Source of the DNA: Papio anubis
Taxonomy: Eukaryota; Chordata; Mammalia; Primates; Cercopithecidae
Reading direction: 5' to 3'
NCBI RefSeq assembly: GCF_008728515.1
Contig: NC_044976.1
Span: 210,367,467 to 210,431,466, forward strand
DNA length: 64,000 nucleotides
Every line of letters starts with the position of its first letter. The stretch's first letter is position 1. The notes under the pieces were generated by a model, which was not told the DNA's origin, ran no database searches, and saw only the letters and a list, made by a program, of their open reading frames with translations. Of the stretch, positions 23,874 to 34,054 are shown in pieces. A program made the position numbers and the translations under genes.

Positions 23874-24513
23874 TGTTCTTTTTTTTTTTCAGGAGTTTTT
23901 GAATCTAACTTTAAAAGCCAAGTGAAAAGCTCAGAAAACAAATGAAGCCTGAGTGAGACTCACAGAACTTGAGTTCTTACCCAACCTACTTAGATGACAT
24001 TCCTTAACCTATGCACAGTCCCCTAATTCTGCCCATGAAAAGCATGCTGCATTTCCTCACAGCTGAAAACATTTTTAAAAGAAAGGAACTATAATAAATT
24101 CTGAAAGTGGAAACTTAATTTATAAAAGCAATAAAGCTTGAGACCTAACTTTGTGGGAAAAATAATGCAGGTATCTTTTTTCACCTTGAAAATGTTACTA
24201 ATGAACTTCAGTCTGATTACAAAGCTATCTGAATGAAATCACATGCCAAGTGCAATTATGAATATAGATAAGTTGGATACCAGAATCTGCTTTAATTAAA
24301 TAAAATTATGAAAGTGGGATAAAATGACAAAAGCTCTGAAAAACAAATGGTTGATTCCAGAAATTTTAATTCAGATAATCACTAAGACAGGTAATTATTT
24401 GGATCATTTAGTTCTTATTGATTAAAATGGTAAAAGTAACAAAAATGATCTGTAAAGTAGTGCATATAAATGTAGCTAATTAGGACAAAAAAGAGCAAAG
24501 TTGCTGAAAGATT
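23874..24513. other. Unique intronic sequence
   Basis: Nothing recognised. Confidence 0.5.
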
Positions 24514-24639
24514 ATAATGGCATCAAAAAAATTAAAATATCACCATTTCTTTCAGCTAAACATTAAGCAATGGTAGATAATGGCATCAAAAAAATTAAAA
24601 TATCACCATTTCTTTCAGCTAAACATTAAGCAATGGTAG
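24514..24639 (+). repeat. Perfect 63-bp tandem duplication
   Basis: 24,514-24,576 and 24,577-24,639 are identical base for base by eye, starting ATAATGGCATC and ending AAGCAATGGTAG. They form a single direct duplication in otherwise unique DNA. Confidence 0.97.
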
Positions 24640-25253
24640 AAAAACATATTATAACCAAGAAATGAGTTTCACATCAATATTTTACTTCCTTTTTTAATCT
24701 CCTCTGCCACCACCTCCTCCTTATCAGATAATCCAAACTGATGTCATGCACGGGTGCCAGTTTGTACATATGGATGAATAACGTCAACGTATCCACCTTA
24801 AGTAAAATAATCTATTATCAGGGAGCTCAGTTGAGCTTTAATGGGGTCTTTAGAAATTTACTATTAATACGTGCATGTTTATTTTCACTTATGTCAAATG
24901 AAAATTGCTTTTCAAATTACTGAGGTACCAAAATATACCAGAAATGGACCAGAAACGTGTGAAGCAATTTGCTACCTATTGTACTCCAGCTAACTTTGAA
25001 TTTCTAACAATCCCTGTGAGGTCTACAATGGCAATGCATAATGGGTAATGCATAATGGCTTAAATGGCATTTGGCATTGAACTGGTATCTTTCTGAAGAA
25101 AACAGTTTATAGGAGGAAGAACATTTTCAAGGACATTAAAAGACAGCAGAGAGTTCCAAATTCAGAAGTTTTATCAATATTGATTCTGAGATTCCACATT
25201 CTATCTTTAATTGATGACTATATTGTCCAAAACTTTACACTTTATGCAAGCTC
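24640..25253. other. Unique intronic sequence
   Basis: Nothing recognised. A short repeat AATGCATAATGG occurs twice near 25,033-25,059. Confidence 0.5.
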
Positions 25254-25362
25254 AGAGAGAAAAAGAGAGAAGAAAGTGAGTAAGGGAGAGAAAAAGGAAG
25301 AAAGGAAGGGAGGGAGGAAGGAAAAAAAAGAGAGAGAAGAAAGAGAGAAAGAGAAGAAAATA
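25254..25362 (+). repeat. Homopurine (GA-rich) tract
   Basis: About 100 bp almost only A and G, from AGAGAGAAAAAG through GGAAGGGAGGG to AGAGAAGAAAA; one T interrupts it near 25,278. Confidence 0.93.
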
Positions 25363-25524
25363 ATCTGCCCTTAATTTTGCTACCTTCCTAAGTACGACCT
25401 TATTGCAATTTGCTCCCTTCCTTTTGAGTTCATGCCTCATGAAAGAGTATTACATACGTATGTCCCTTACTTTCAACTCCCAACCCCTTCCTAACTCACC
25501 ATACTTGTCTTCTTCCGGCAGAAG

Positions 25525-25830
25525 TCTACTGAATCTGTTCTCTCAAAGGTCACCAATGACTTCCTAGTAGAAAAGTTCTACCACTTCCCCACTCTCTCTC
25601 AGTCTTCTCTTCTTAAGCTCTGGCGAATCTCCCTTCCTGGAGCCCTCTATTTGGCTGCTGTCATGCTCTGTCTACTCTGCTATCCTTCTCTCTGGCTCCC
25701 GACCTACTTTTCCCCACCTTCTGACTCCTGCTCTCTATGGTTAAAAGTCTCTTAAAAATCTATCTCTGCTGTAGCTTCCCCTTTCCTTTGTTTCTTTCTA
25801 TATTCTTTCTTCCTTGGCAAGTTCATCTAA
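25525..25830 (+). mobile_element. L2 ORF2 fragment, sense
   Basis: AAGGTCACCAATGACTTCCT, then TCTCAGTCTTC, GGCTCCCGACC and TCTGACTCCTG follow L2 ORF2 reverse-transcriptase sequence. Heavily decayed. Confidence 0.7.
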
Positions 25831-26029
25831 GGAAAAAGTCTGCCACCAAATGTGTACTTCAGTTGTAATTTATTCAATGTATGGGAGAACAAAACCCACT
25901 AGACAAGGTGCCAGCTCTGTCTATAAGAAGTCAGTAGTCTATTTAATAGGTGAAACTGGCAAATCAATAGACACTTAACTACACAGTCTAATAATTTCAA
26001 CAGGGGAAAAATGCAGTGTGTTCCAGAAA

Positions 26030-27150
26030 CACATTAAAGGAAGATCCGATCTTATCTTGGGAGGTCAGGGAGGTTTCCTGGAGGAGTTGATATTTAATTC
26101 AAGTTCTAAGTAAAAAGACAGGAGTATGAAGCAAGAGAAGTTTCCAAGCAAAGAAAGCAGCATATGCAAATTATTGAGATTAGGGATATAATGTCATCTG
26201 AGAAACCACCATCAGTTGGGTGGGTTGAAGACACAGCATAGGTTGAAAAGTGATCTGAGCAGATGCAATGATATAAATATGGTTATATCAAAAAGGGTTT
26301 TAAATTTAAGCTAAAACATTTGTTTGAACTTTATTCTGAGGACAATGGGGGGATCTATTAGTTATTGAACTTCAGAAGAGACATGATTAGATCTGAGTTT
26401 TGGAAAAATCATTATAGATGCAGTGAAATGAATTTACTGGTGTGGGACAAGAGGAAAAGGAATATGAGGTAGAAAACAGTAGCAGTTCCCAGTGAGATGT
26501 GTCGATGGTTGGAATGAGGAGTGAGATAGTGGGAGTAGAGAGAGGTGAACAGATCTGATATTTTGGAGGCAAAGTCTGCATAGATTTGGGGATAGAAGAA
26601 TTTAGTCCATTTAGATTTGTTCAATCTATGAGATGCCCATGAAACATCCAAGTAGAGATCTGTAGCAGACAAGACAGTTGGCCAGGGGCTCAGAAGAGAG
26701 TCCAGAGGTATATTTGTAGTGGTTATCAGACCAACAGTGGGCAAAATAAGGAAGTGCATAAACTGTGAAGAGCCAAGAAATAAGAAATCCCATGCCTGGG
26801 TCTTTAAAACCCTGAAAGTTAAGAGGCAAATAGAGAAATCTGTGAAAGGTACTAAGATGGAGGGTGGTGAACTTATTGCACAACAGAGAATAGAGTAATG
26901 GAAGTTAAAAAGGAGTGAAAAATGCTGCAGTGAGGCCACATTGAGGACTGAGAAGTAATCACTGAATTTAGCAACAATAAGAATATCAGTGATCACAGCA
27001 AATAAAGTTTCAGTGTATAAGTGGGCGATACACACCACATTCCAGTGAACTGAGAAATAAACGTGAGAGAGAGGAATTAGAGACAATAAATGCAGCTGAG
27101 TTTGTGAACACAGGAGAGACACAGGAGAATAGCTAGCATGGATCATGAAT
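26030..27150 (-). mobile_element. L2 ORF2, antisense, about 1.1 kb
   Basis: Read on the plus strand it is the complement of L2. GGGAGGTTTCCTGGAGGAGT, GCAGCATATGCAAA, AGAGACATGATTAGATCTGA, GAAAAATCATTATAGATGCA, GATGCCCATGAAACATCCAA and AATGCTGCAGTGAGGCCACA are in the antisense L2 order. The open frame on the minus strand at 26,412-27,146 is a by-product of this, not a gene. The opposite-strand L2 piece at 25,525 is separate. Confidence 0.8.
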
Positions 27151-27245
27151 CAATGTAAGAGTTTATTATGATGGGAGAGAACTGTGGTGAGTAAGCCTGT
27201 ACAGATATGGCTGGTGAAGATATAAAAGTGAAATAAGAATGAAAT

Positions 27246-27556
27246 GCTGGGCATGGTGACTCACGCCTATAATCCCGCACTTTGGGAGGCCAAAGTGGGT
27301 GGATCACTTGAGGTCAGGAGTTTGTGACCAGCCTGGCCAACATGGTGAAACCCCGTCTCTATTAAAAATACAAAAAAAAAAAAAAATTAGCTGGGAGTGG
27401 TAGCAGGTACCTGTAATCCCAGCTACTCGGGAGGCTGAGGCAGGAGAATCACTTGAACCCAGGAGGTGGAGGTTGCAGTGAGCCGAGATCATGCCACTGC
27501 ACTCCAGCCTGGGCGACAGAGCCAAGACTCCATCTCAAACAAACAAACATAAAAAG
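27246..27556 (+). mobile_element. AluS-like, sense
   Basis: GCTGGGCATGGTGACTCACG to a tail of (AAAC)n and A-rich bases; both arms complete. Confidence 0.95.
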
Positions 27557-27576
27557 AGAAAAATAAGGAATTACAT

Positions 27577-27880
27577 GCTGGGTGTGGTGGCTCATGCCCG
27601 TAATCCCAGCACTTTGGGAGGCTGACGCAGGAGGATGGCTTAAGCCCAGGAGTTTGAGATCAGCCTGGGCAACATGGTGAAATCCCATATCTACAGAAAA
27701 TACAAAAATTAACCAGGCATAGTGGTGTGTGCCTGTGGTCCCAGTTACTAGGGAGGCCGAGGTGGGAGGATCACTTGAGCCCAGGAGTTTAGGGCTGCAG
27801 TGAGCTGTGATTGTGCCACTGTACTTCAGCCTAGGTTATAGAGCGAGATCCTGTCTCAAAATGAAAGTAAAAATAAAAAG
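27577..27880 (+). mobile_element. AluJ-like, sense
   Basis: GCTGGGTGTGGTGGCTCATG, GAGGATGGCTTAAGCCCAGG and TGCAGTGAGCTGTGATTGTG are AluJ features. It sits only about 20 bp after the previous Alu in the same direction. Confidence 0.95.
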
Positions 27881-29448
27881 GGATGAAACAATACTGAGGT
27901 GGGTGGTGAGAGGATGGGGTAAGAAGCACAGGGAAGCTCAACACAGACAGCAAGAGAAGCAAGAATGGGTGCACAAAGAGTCAAAGTATATTTGTAAAGC
28001 GGCGCGCATTAAAACATTAGAGAGACATTTCCTCCTTGCTTTCTATTTCCCCTGAAAGATTATGGTCTGATGTCGAGAATGACTGAGAATGTAGCATGCT
28101 AGTAGAGGAAGTGGAGAAAGCTTTGAATAATCATCCCACTAAATAGGAGATAGATCCAATTACAGAAAGGATTGCCAGGAAGTCAGGAAGGCCTGATTGA
28201 GGTTGGGAACCATGACACCTTGGTAGCAAAAATTTATAGGATTGAGTGACTTTTCAACGGCGACGTGCACAATTTCAATAGACACAGGAATACAATAAGA
28301 TTGATCCAGGATCAGAAACTCTCTTGGTGGATGCACTGGGAAACCAAGATTCGAGGAAGTTGAGAGCATTTGTGAGTGGTGTGTCTGATCGTTTTTGCTG
28401 TTGGTGTAATGATTTCTTCGGTGTCCCTCTTGCCCGTAAGAGGGACAGTCATGTGTTTATTAATCATCACTGCACCTCCAGTGCAAGGATGGGGACATTT
28501 CGTGTGTGCATTAACAATTTATTAAATGCATGACAGTCCTATCTGCAAACCTGATTTATTTTGTTACTATTTTATCACTCTATCATCTTGCAGAGAATTT
28601 CTAGATTATTTACCTCATGACCAACCAAAAAGTACATTTTATTCGAACTTAAGGCAAAACATTTTGACATCAGAGATGAAGAGATATCAAATCTATTTTT
28701 TAAAGAGGTCATGAAAAGAACATCCCTTTGTCTTTCCTGACACTCCATTTATATTAAATACATTTTCCTTTCAGACACTTGTTCTGTTCTCTTGGGTAAG
28801 TGTCATGTGTGGTTTAAACCCGGGGCTCTTCCTTCTTTGTGGAGTTTTGTCAGATACGTTGATGGTGACTAATTAGACGTTTCAACTTCAAACAAGTTAA
28901 TGTTTCAACTTCAAGTTGAAAAGATTATTGCATTGAACTGTACTCTTTACCTCCGCTTCTCTCAAGAAAATGTTTATAGCCCTATTTTCTTATTCTCATA
29001 TGTTTGCTTCTTAACTCTTTAACGATGTCACTGCCTCTCAATCAACTCTCTCCTAGGCCTCTACTGTCCTGATTAATTGCAGAATATAATTCCACAGAGG
29101 CCCCGTTATGATGCTGGAGAATTTTCACATAATTTGTATGACAGAGTCTAAGTCATACGCATGTTTCTGTCCCATCCTTTATTTTGAAATTTTGCACCTC
29201 CCTGCCAATTTGCTTGCATCTTTTTCTCTGACTTTGCAGGCTTGAAATTGATTATTTGGTAACATGCCTCCCTTTCCAGGTACAGAAGTGTCCCCAACCA
29301 CACAACATTATTTGACTTTTAGTAGTAGTTCCTTAATACATGTCCCCAGTATTTCCTTAGAGCGAGTGCTCATGTAAAGTGAATGAATATTTGACAAAAC
29401 CTGCAGGAGACACAGGTGGAGAGTGAACAAGGCTCACAAGTGGCTACC
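27881..29448. other. Unique intronic sequence
   Basis: No repeat family or gene recognised. Contains a 19-bp perfect palindrome at 28,903-28,921. Confidence 0.5.
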
Positions 29449-29611
29449 ATCAGCCCTTCCTTCCAGGCAGCGGTGTGGAGGGGCGGTCTGCTGCCAGACA
29501 CTTCACACTCCACTGTTTGCTCCCGTTTCTCTTATCAGCTCTTCCTTCCAGGCAGCAGTGTGGAGGGGCCGTCTGCTGCCAGACACTTCACTGTTTGCTC
29601 CCGTTTCTCTT
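29449..29611 (+). repeat. Tandem duplication, 85 + 78 bp
   Basis: Copy one is 29,449-29,533 (ATCAGCCCTTCCTTCCAGGC...) and copy two 29,534-29,611 (ATCAGCTCTTCCTTCCAGGC...). They differ at a few bases and by a 7-bp gap after AGACACTTCA. It is GC-richer than its surroundings. Confidence 0.95.
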
Positions 29612-31759
29612 GTACAGGGCTTGGTGGGACAGCAGGGGTGTGATGACATGATTCCCAGTGACAGAAATCTTAGCTCCTGTTGGCTCTAGGCTGGACGGAC
29701 AAGACACTGGATAAAAATTCTTTTGATAATTTGTTTCCATTTACAGTACCACATCAGTGACCAAAAATTTATTAGGCTGCTCTTGGACATCTGTTAGTAA
29801 ATCAGGCACATTCATCAAATGTGAGGCCCCGGATGGGAGCTGGAAAGCATTAATACAACACAGCAAATGTTCACGAAAAGGTAAGGCAGTGGAAATTTAC
29901 CCATTGTAGAGGGAGGAGGTGCTTTCTGTCCTTAATGGCTGTTCACTGCATACCAGACTGAGCAGCAGTCTCTCAGTGGAGCAATTCCGGGATTTACGTG
30001 ATGCAACCACCTACCATCTCTGTCTTACCTCTTACTTTTCACAGGCATGAACCTGTCATTCTAGAAACACTAACCTACTCATTCTCCCTAAACTATTAAA
30101 AAAAAAGTCTAGAAATGCTATTTTTCTAAGCTGGAAGTAAATGATCTACCTTGAATTGTGATTAAAAAAAGATTATCTGCAGGATGTCATGACACTTTAC
30201 AATGGCTTAAATTTTTGAAAAACTTAGGGAAAAAAATCAAAGTGTAACCGAAAGCAGTTGTTTCAGTTAATGTGATATTATTTTAGGTTTAGAGATAAAT
30301 TTCCAATGGAAGAATTTGTCTCTTTATGATTTGCATAAATTCTTGTTATGGCCTCGCTGTTCCTTTGCTTGGGTTTTCCAGAACGCCACACCATTTCAGT
30401 CAACAAATGATGGTTTGTTTCTAATGGGAGCTACTATTTGCTCATAAAACTCATTTTCCATGGAACAAAAGCAGCCTCTTTAGGCTGATTCAGAACCTTT
30501 AGAACATTTTCCTGTAGTTGGGCAACCACTCTCCTTGCTTTTACTTAGAGAAAAAATAGATTAATTGAAACCTGTGGATAATAGCTTTGGGAAGTTTCAT
30601 TTTCTATTTGTAACTAAACATTTTCTGTGTCATGAAGGGTCATGGAAACCTAGGGTTTTTCACTTTACGGTAAACCTCCACTTATAGCTTAAAACTATAA
30701 ATGTGGAAATATCTCATATATTGTTAAGTAAAATATGCAAGATAAAACAATCTATTTTTTTGATGTGAATTTTCTCTTTGTTAAGTGTGTTCAATTCAAC
30801 AGTATTTATTGGTTACCCAGTATGTGTGAAACGGTATGTAGGGGTTAGAGACAAAACAAAGAACAAAGTCTTTCTACCTATAAAGCTCATATTCTAGTGA
30901 ATATGTGGCTCCGACTTTGGGAAATGTGCTGAAGTCAGACCATGTCGTGTCCGTGTGGAACAGCTCATGCCCCTGTCACCAGGGGTGGTGTTTGTCGTGT
31001 CAAGATATCCTTGGAAGTGGTCAGTCTTAAAATGTTCTGGGAGTAGGCCAATCTGAGAGTCGGATATGAGACTTTAGAAAGTGTGGCTAAGAGTAAAATG
31101 AAGAAAGCGTTTACTCTTTTTCTTCGACTAGGAGTCAACTGAGCCCAGACTCTGGGCCTAAACATACCTAGACGATTTTAGTGATATTGGCCACTGTCCT
31201 GAGACATGAGAAGAGCCTCAGAGAAGTAGCTTCTAAAAGACGTAAGGATAGATCTGAGCTGGGAAAGGGTCATAATTATCCTGTGTGCTGTGTTTTTCTT
31301 CTTCTATCCCTGGTGCTCAACAAAACCTTGTGAAAAGTTAGAGTCTGAGAGATCACAGGGTGTGTCTGTGAAGTGGCACAGACTCTGCACAATATCCTGG
31401 GCACAAGCAGTGCCCTTGGCTAGGGTCAAAGTGATTGTGCCAAGTATGGGCCTCACAGGCCAGTGGGGGCAAAGAGACATGAGATACTGGTTCATGAGAG
31501 GTCCAAGAAAACGATCACATATGGGGAGCAGAAAAGACACTGAGTGGGGCTCATTCCAGTGATAAAGCCAGAGTGGGTTCAGACCTTCAAAGACGACTAT
31601 AGAGACAGATGTGCTAGAATTTTAGCTATGGCTATCTCAGAGAGCTTTTTATGAGTGCTTTTTATTGTCTTCTTTTTATTTTTCATGTTTCCCAAATTAC
31701 CTATATTAAAGTTATTGCTTTTAAAGAATCCAAAATGTTTTAAGGAAAATGTGTGCATT
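29612..31759. other. Unique intronic sequence
   Basis: About 2.1 kb with no repeat family or coding signal recognised. Confidence 0.5.
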
Positions 31760-31771
31760 ATAAGTAACTAC

Positions 31772-32802
31772 GGGTGTGCCCAAGATGGCCGAACAGGAAC
31801 AGCTCCAGCCTCCAGCTCCCAGCGTGAGTCACACAGAAGATGGGTGGTTTCTGCATTTTTAACTGAGGTACTGGGTTCATCTCACTGGGCGTGTCAGACA
31901 GTTGGCACTGGTCCGTGGGTGCAGCCCGACCAGCGAGAGCTGAAGCAGGGCGAGGCATTGCCTCACCTGGGAAGCACAAGGGGGAAGGGAATTCCTTTTC
32001 CTAGCCAAAGGAAACTGAGACACACAACACCTGGAAAATCGGGTAACTCCCACCCTAATACTGTGCTTTACCAAGGGTCTTAGCAAACGGCACACTAGGA
32101 GATTATATCCCACACCTGGCCCAGGGGGTCCCACGCCCACGGAGCCTCCCTCATTGCTAGCACAGCAGTCTGAGATCTAACCGCAAGGCAGCATCAAGGT
32201 TGGGGGAGGGGCACCTGCCATTGCTGAGGCTTAAGTAGGTAAACAAAGCTGCTGGGAAGCTCGAATTGGGTGGAGCCCACCGCAGCTCAACGAGGCTGGC
32301 CTGCCTCTGTAGACTCCTCCTCTGGGGACAGGGCATAGCTAAACAAAAAGCAGCAGAAACCTTGGCAGAGGTAAATGCCCCTGTCTGACAGCCTTGAAGA
32401 GAGCAGTGGATCTCCCAACACGGAGGTTGAGATCTGAGAACGGACAGACTGCCTGCTCAAGTGGGTCCCTGACCCCTGAGTAGCCTTACTGGGAGACATC
32501 CCCCAGTAGGTGCAGACCGACACCTCATACCTCACACGGTGGGGTACATCCCTGGGACGAAGCTTCCAGAGCAAGAATCAGACAGCAACACTTGCTGTTC
32601 AGCAATATTCTATCTTCTGCAGCCTCCGCTGCTGATACCCAGGCAAACAGGGTCTGGAGTGGACCTCAAGCAAACTCCAACAGACCTACAGCTGGGGGTC
32701 CTGACTGTTAGAAGGAAAACTAACAACAGAAAGGACACCCACACCAAAACCCCATCAGTACATCACCATCATCAAAGACCGAGGGCAGATAAAACCACAA
32801 AG
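31772..32802 (+). promoter_or_regulatory. L1 5'UTR / internal promoter with YY1-type site
   Basis: CAAGATGGCC at 31,781-31,790 is the YY1 site that sets the L1 start. The UTR keeps a segment of about 130 bp (about 32,547-32,676, CCTGGGACGAAGCTTCCAGA ... GTGGACCTCAAGCAAACTCC) that is present in older L1PA and absent from L1PA3 and younger in apes. An antisense promoter, known in L1 5'UTRs, would face the same way as RGS7. Confidence 0.8.
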
Positions 32803-33814
32803 ATGGGGAAAAAGCAGTGCAGTAAAGCTGGAAATTCAAAAAATCAGAGCGCATCTCCCCCTCCAAAGGAATGCAGCTTATCGCCAGCAATGGAACAAAG
32901 CTGGACGGAGAATGACTTTGATGAGTCGAGAGAAGGCGGCTTCAGTCGATCAAACTTCTCAGAGCTAAAGGAGGAACTACATAACCAGCGCAAAGAAACT
33001 AAAAACCTTGAAAAAAGAATGGATGAATGGATAACTAGAACAATCAATGCAGAGAAGACCTTAAAAGAACTGATAGAGATGAAAACCATAACATGAGAAC
33101 GACATGACAAATGCACAAGCTTCAGTAACCGACTCGATCAACTGGAAGAAAGAGTATCAGAGATTGAAGATCAAATGAATGACATGAAGTGAGAAGAGAA
33201 GTGTGGAGAAAAAAGAGTAAAAAGAAATGAACAAAGACTCCAAGAAGTATGGGATTATGTGAAAAGACCAAATCTATGTCTGATTGGTGTGCCTGAAAGT
33301 GACGGGGAAAATGGAACCAAGTTGGAAAACACTCTGCAGGATATCATCCAGGAGAATTTCCCCAACCTAGTAAGGCAGGCCAACATCCTAATTCAGGAAA
33401 TACAGAGAATTCCACAAAGATACTCCTCGAGAAGAGCAACTCCAAGACACATAATTGTCAGATTCACCAAAGTTAAAATGAAGGAAAAAATGTTAAGGGC
33501 AGCCAGAGAGAAAGATCGGGTTACACACAAAGGGAAGCCCATCAGACTAACAGCAGATCTCTCCGCAGAAACTCTCCAAGTCAGAAGAGTGGGGGCCATT
33601 ATTCAACATTCTTAAAGAAAATAATTTTCAACCCAGAATTTCATATCCAGCCAAACTAAGTTTCATAAGTGAAGGAGAAATAAAATCCTTTACAGACAAG
33701 CAAATGCTTAGAGATTTTTGTCACCACCAGGCCTGCCCTACAAGAGATCCTGAAGGAAGCACTAAACAAAGGAACAACAGGTACCAGCCATTGCAAAAAC
33801 ATGTCAAAATGTAA
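32803..33814 (+). pseudogene. L1 ORF1 remnant
   Basis: ORF1p is the RNA-binding chaperone of the L1 particle (coiled coil, RRM, C-terminal domain). The start ATG at 32,803 opens MGKKQCSKAGN. The same frame is stopped at 33,094 and 33,190 and reopens at 33,259-33,615, covering the RRM. A 2-base loss near 33,585-33,592 shifts the frame before the C-terminal domain, and extra Ts near 33,715 shift it again. The overall length (1,012 bp) is close to the normal 338 codons, so the damage is by point decay. Not translated as a whole protein today. Confidence 0.92.
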
Positions 33815-34054
33815 AGTCCATCGATGCTAGGAAGAAACTGCAACACAGGAAGGGGAACATCACACACCGGGTCCTATTGTGATGGGGGGGAGGGATAGCA
33901 TTAGGAGATATACCTAATGTAAATGACGAGATAATGGGTGCAGCACACCAACATGGCACATGTATACATATATAACAAACCTGCCCGTTGTACACATGTA
34001 CCCTAGAACTTCAAGTATAATAAAACAAACAAACAAACAAAAATAAGTAACTAC

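Larger units (their letters stand above)
31760..34054 (+). mobile_element. L1PA-type element lacking ORF2 ('half-L1') with 12-bp TSD
   Basis: TSD ATAAGTAACTAC lies at 31,760-31,771 and 34,043-34,054; the body is 31,772-34,042 (2,271 bp). It starts with the L1 promoter motif CCAAGATGGCCGAACAGG, has about 1.03 kb of 5'UTR, ORF1 from 32,803 to the normal stop position 33,812-33,814, then only 28 bases, and then the 3'UTR (GAACATCACACACCGGGTCC) with an (AAAC)n tail. At 33,842/33,843 the sequence jumps from the inter-ORF region to just past where ORF2 should stop, so about 4.2 kb is missing. No GT..AG pattern is seen at the expected donor and acceptor bases, so canonical splicing is not supported. 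Stops and indels suggest insertion tens of millions of years ago or so. Confidence 0.93.

Noticed and set aside
26412..27146. 244-codon open frame on the minus strand
   Set aside because: It lies within an L2 element, in the L2 sense direction, so it is leftover LINE coding sequence; no start context or conserved host protein.
31655..32083. 142-codon plus-strand frame crossing the L1 start
   Set aside because: It joins unique flank to L1 5'UTR across the TSD; not a natural gene.
33842..33843. Splicing as the cause of the ORF2 loss
   Set aside because: The bases expected at the ends of the lost segment do not fit GT..AG by my reading of related L1s; deletion or template jumping fits better, though the source copy was not examined.
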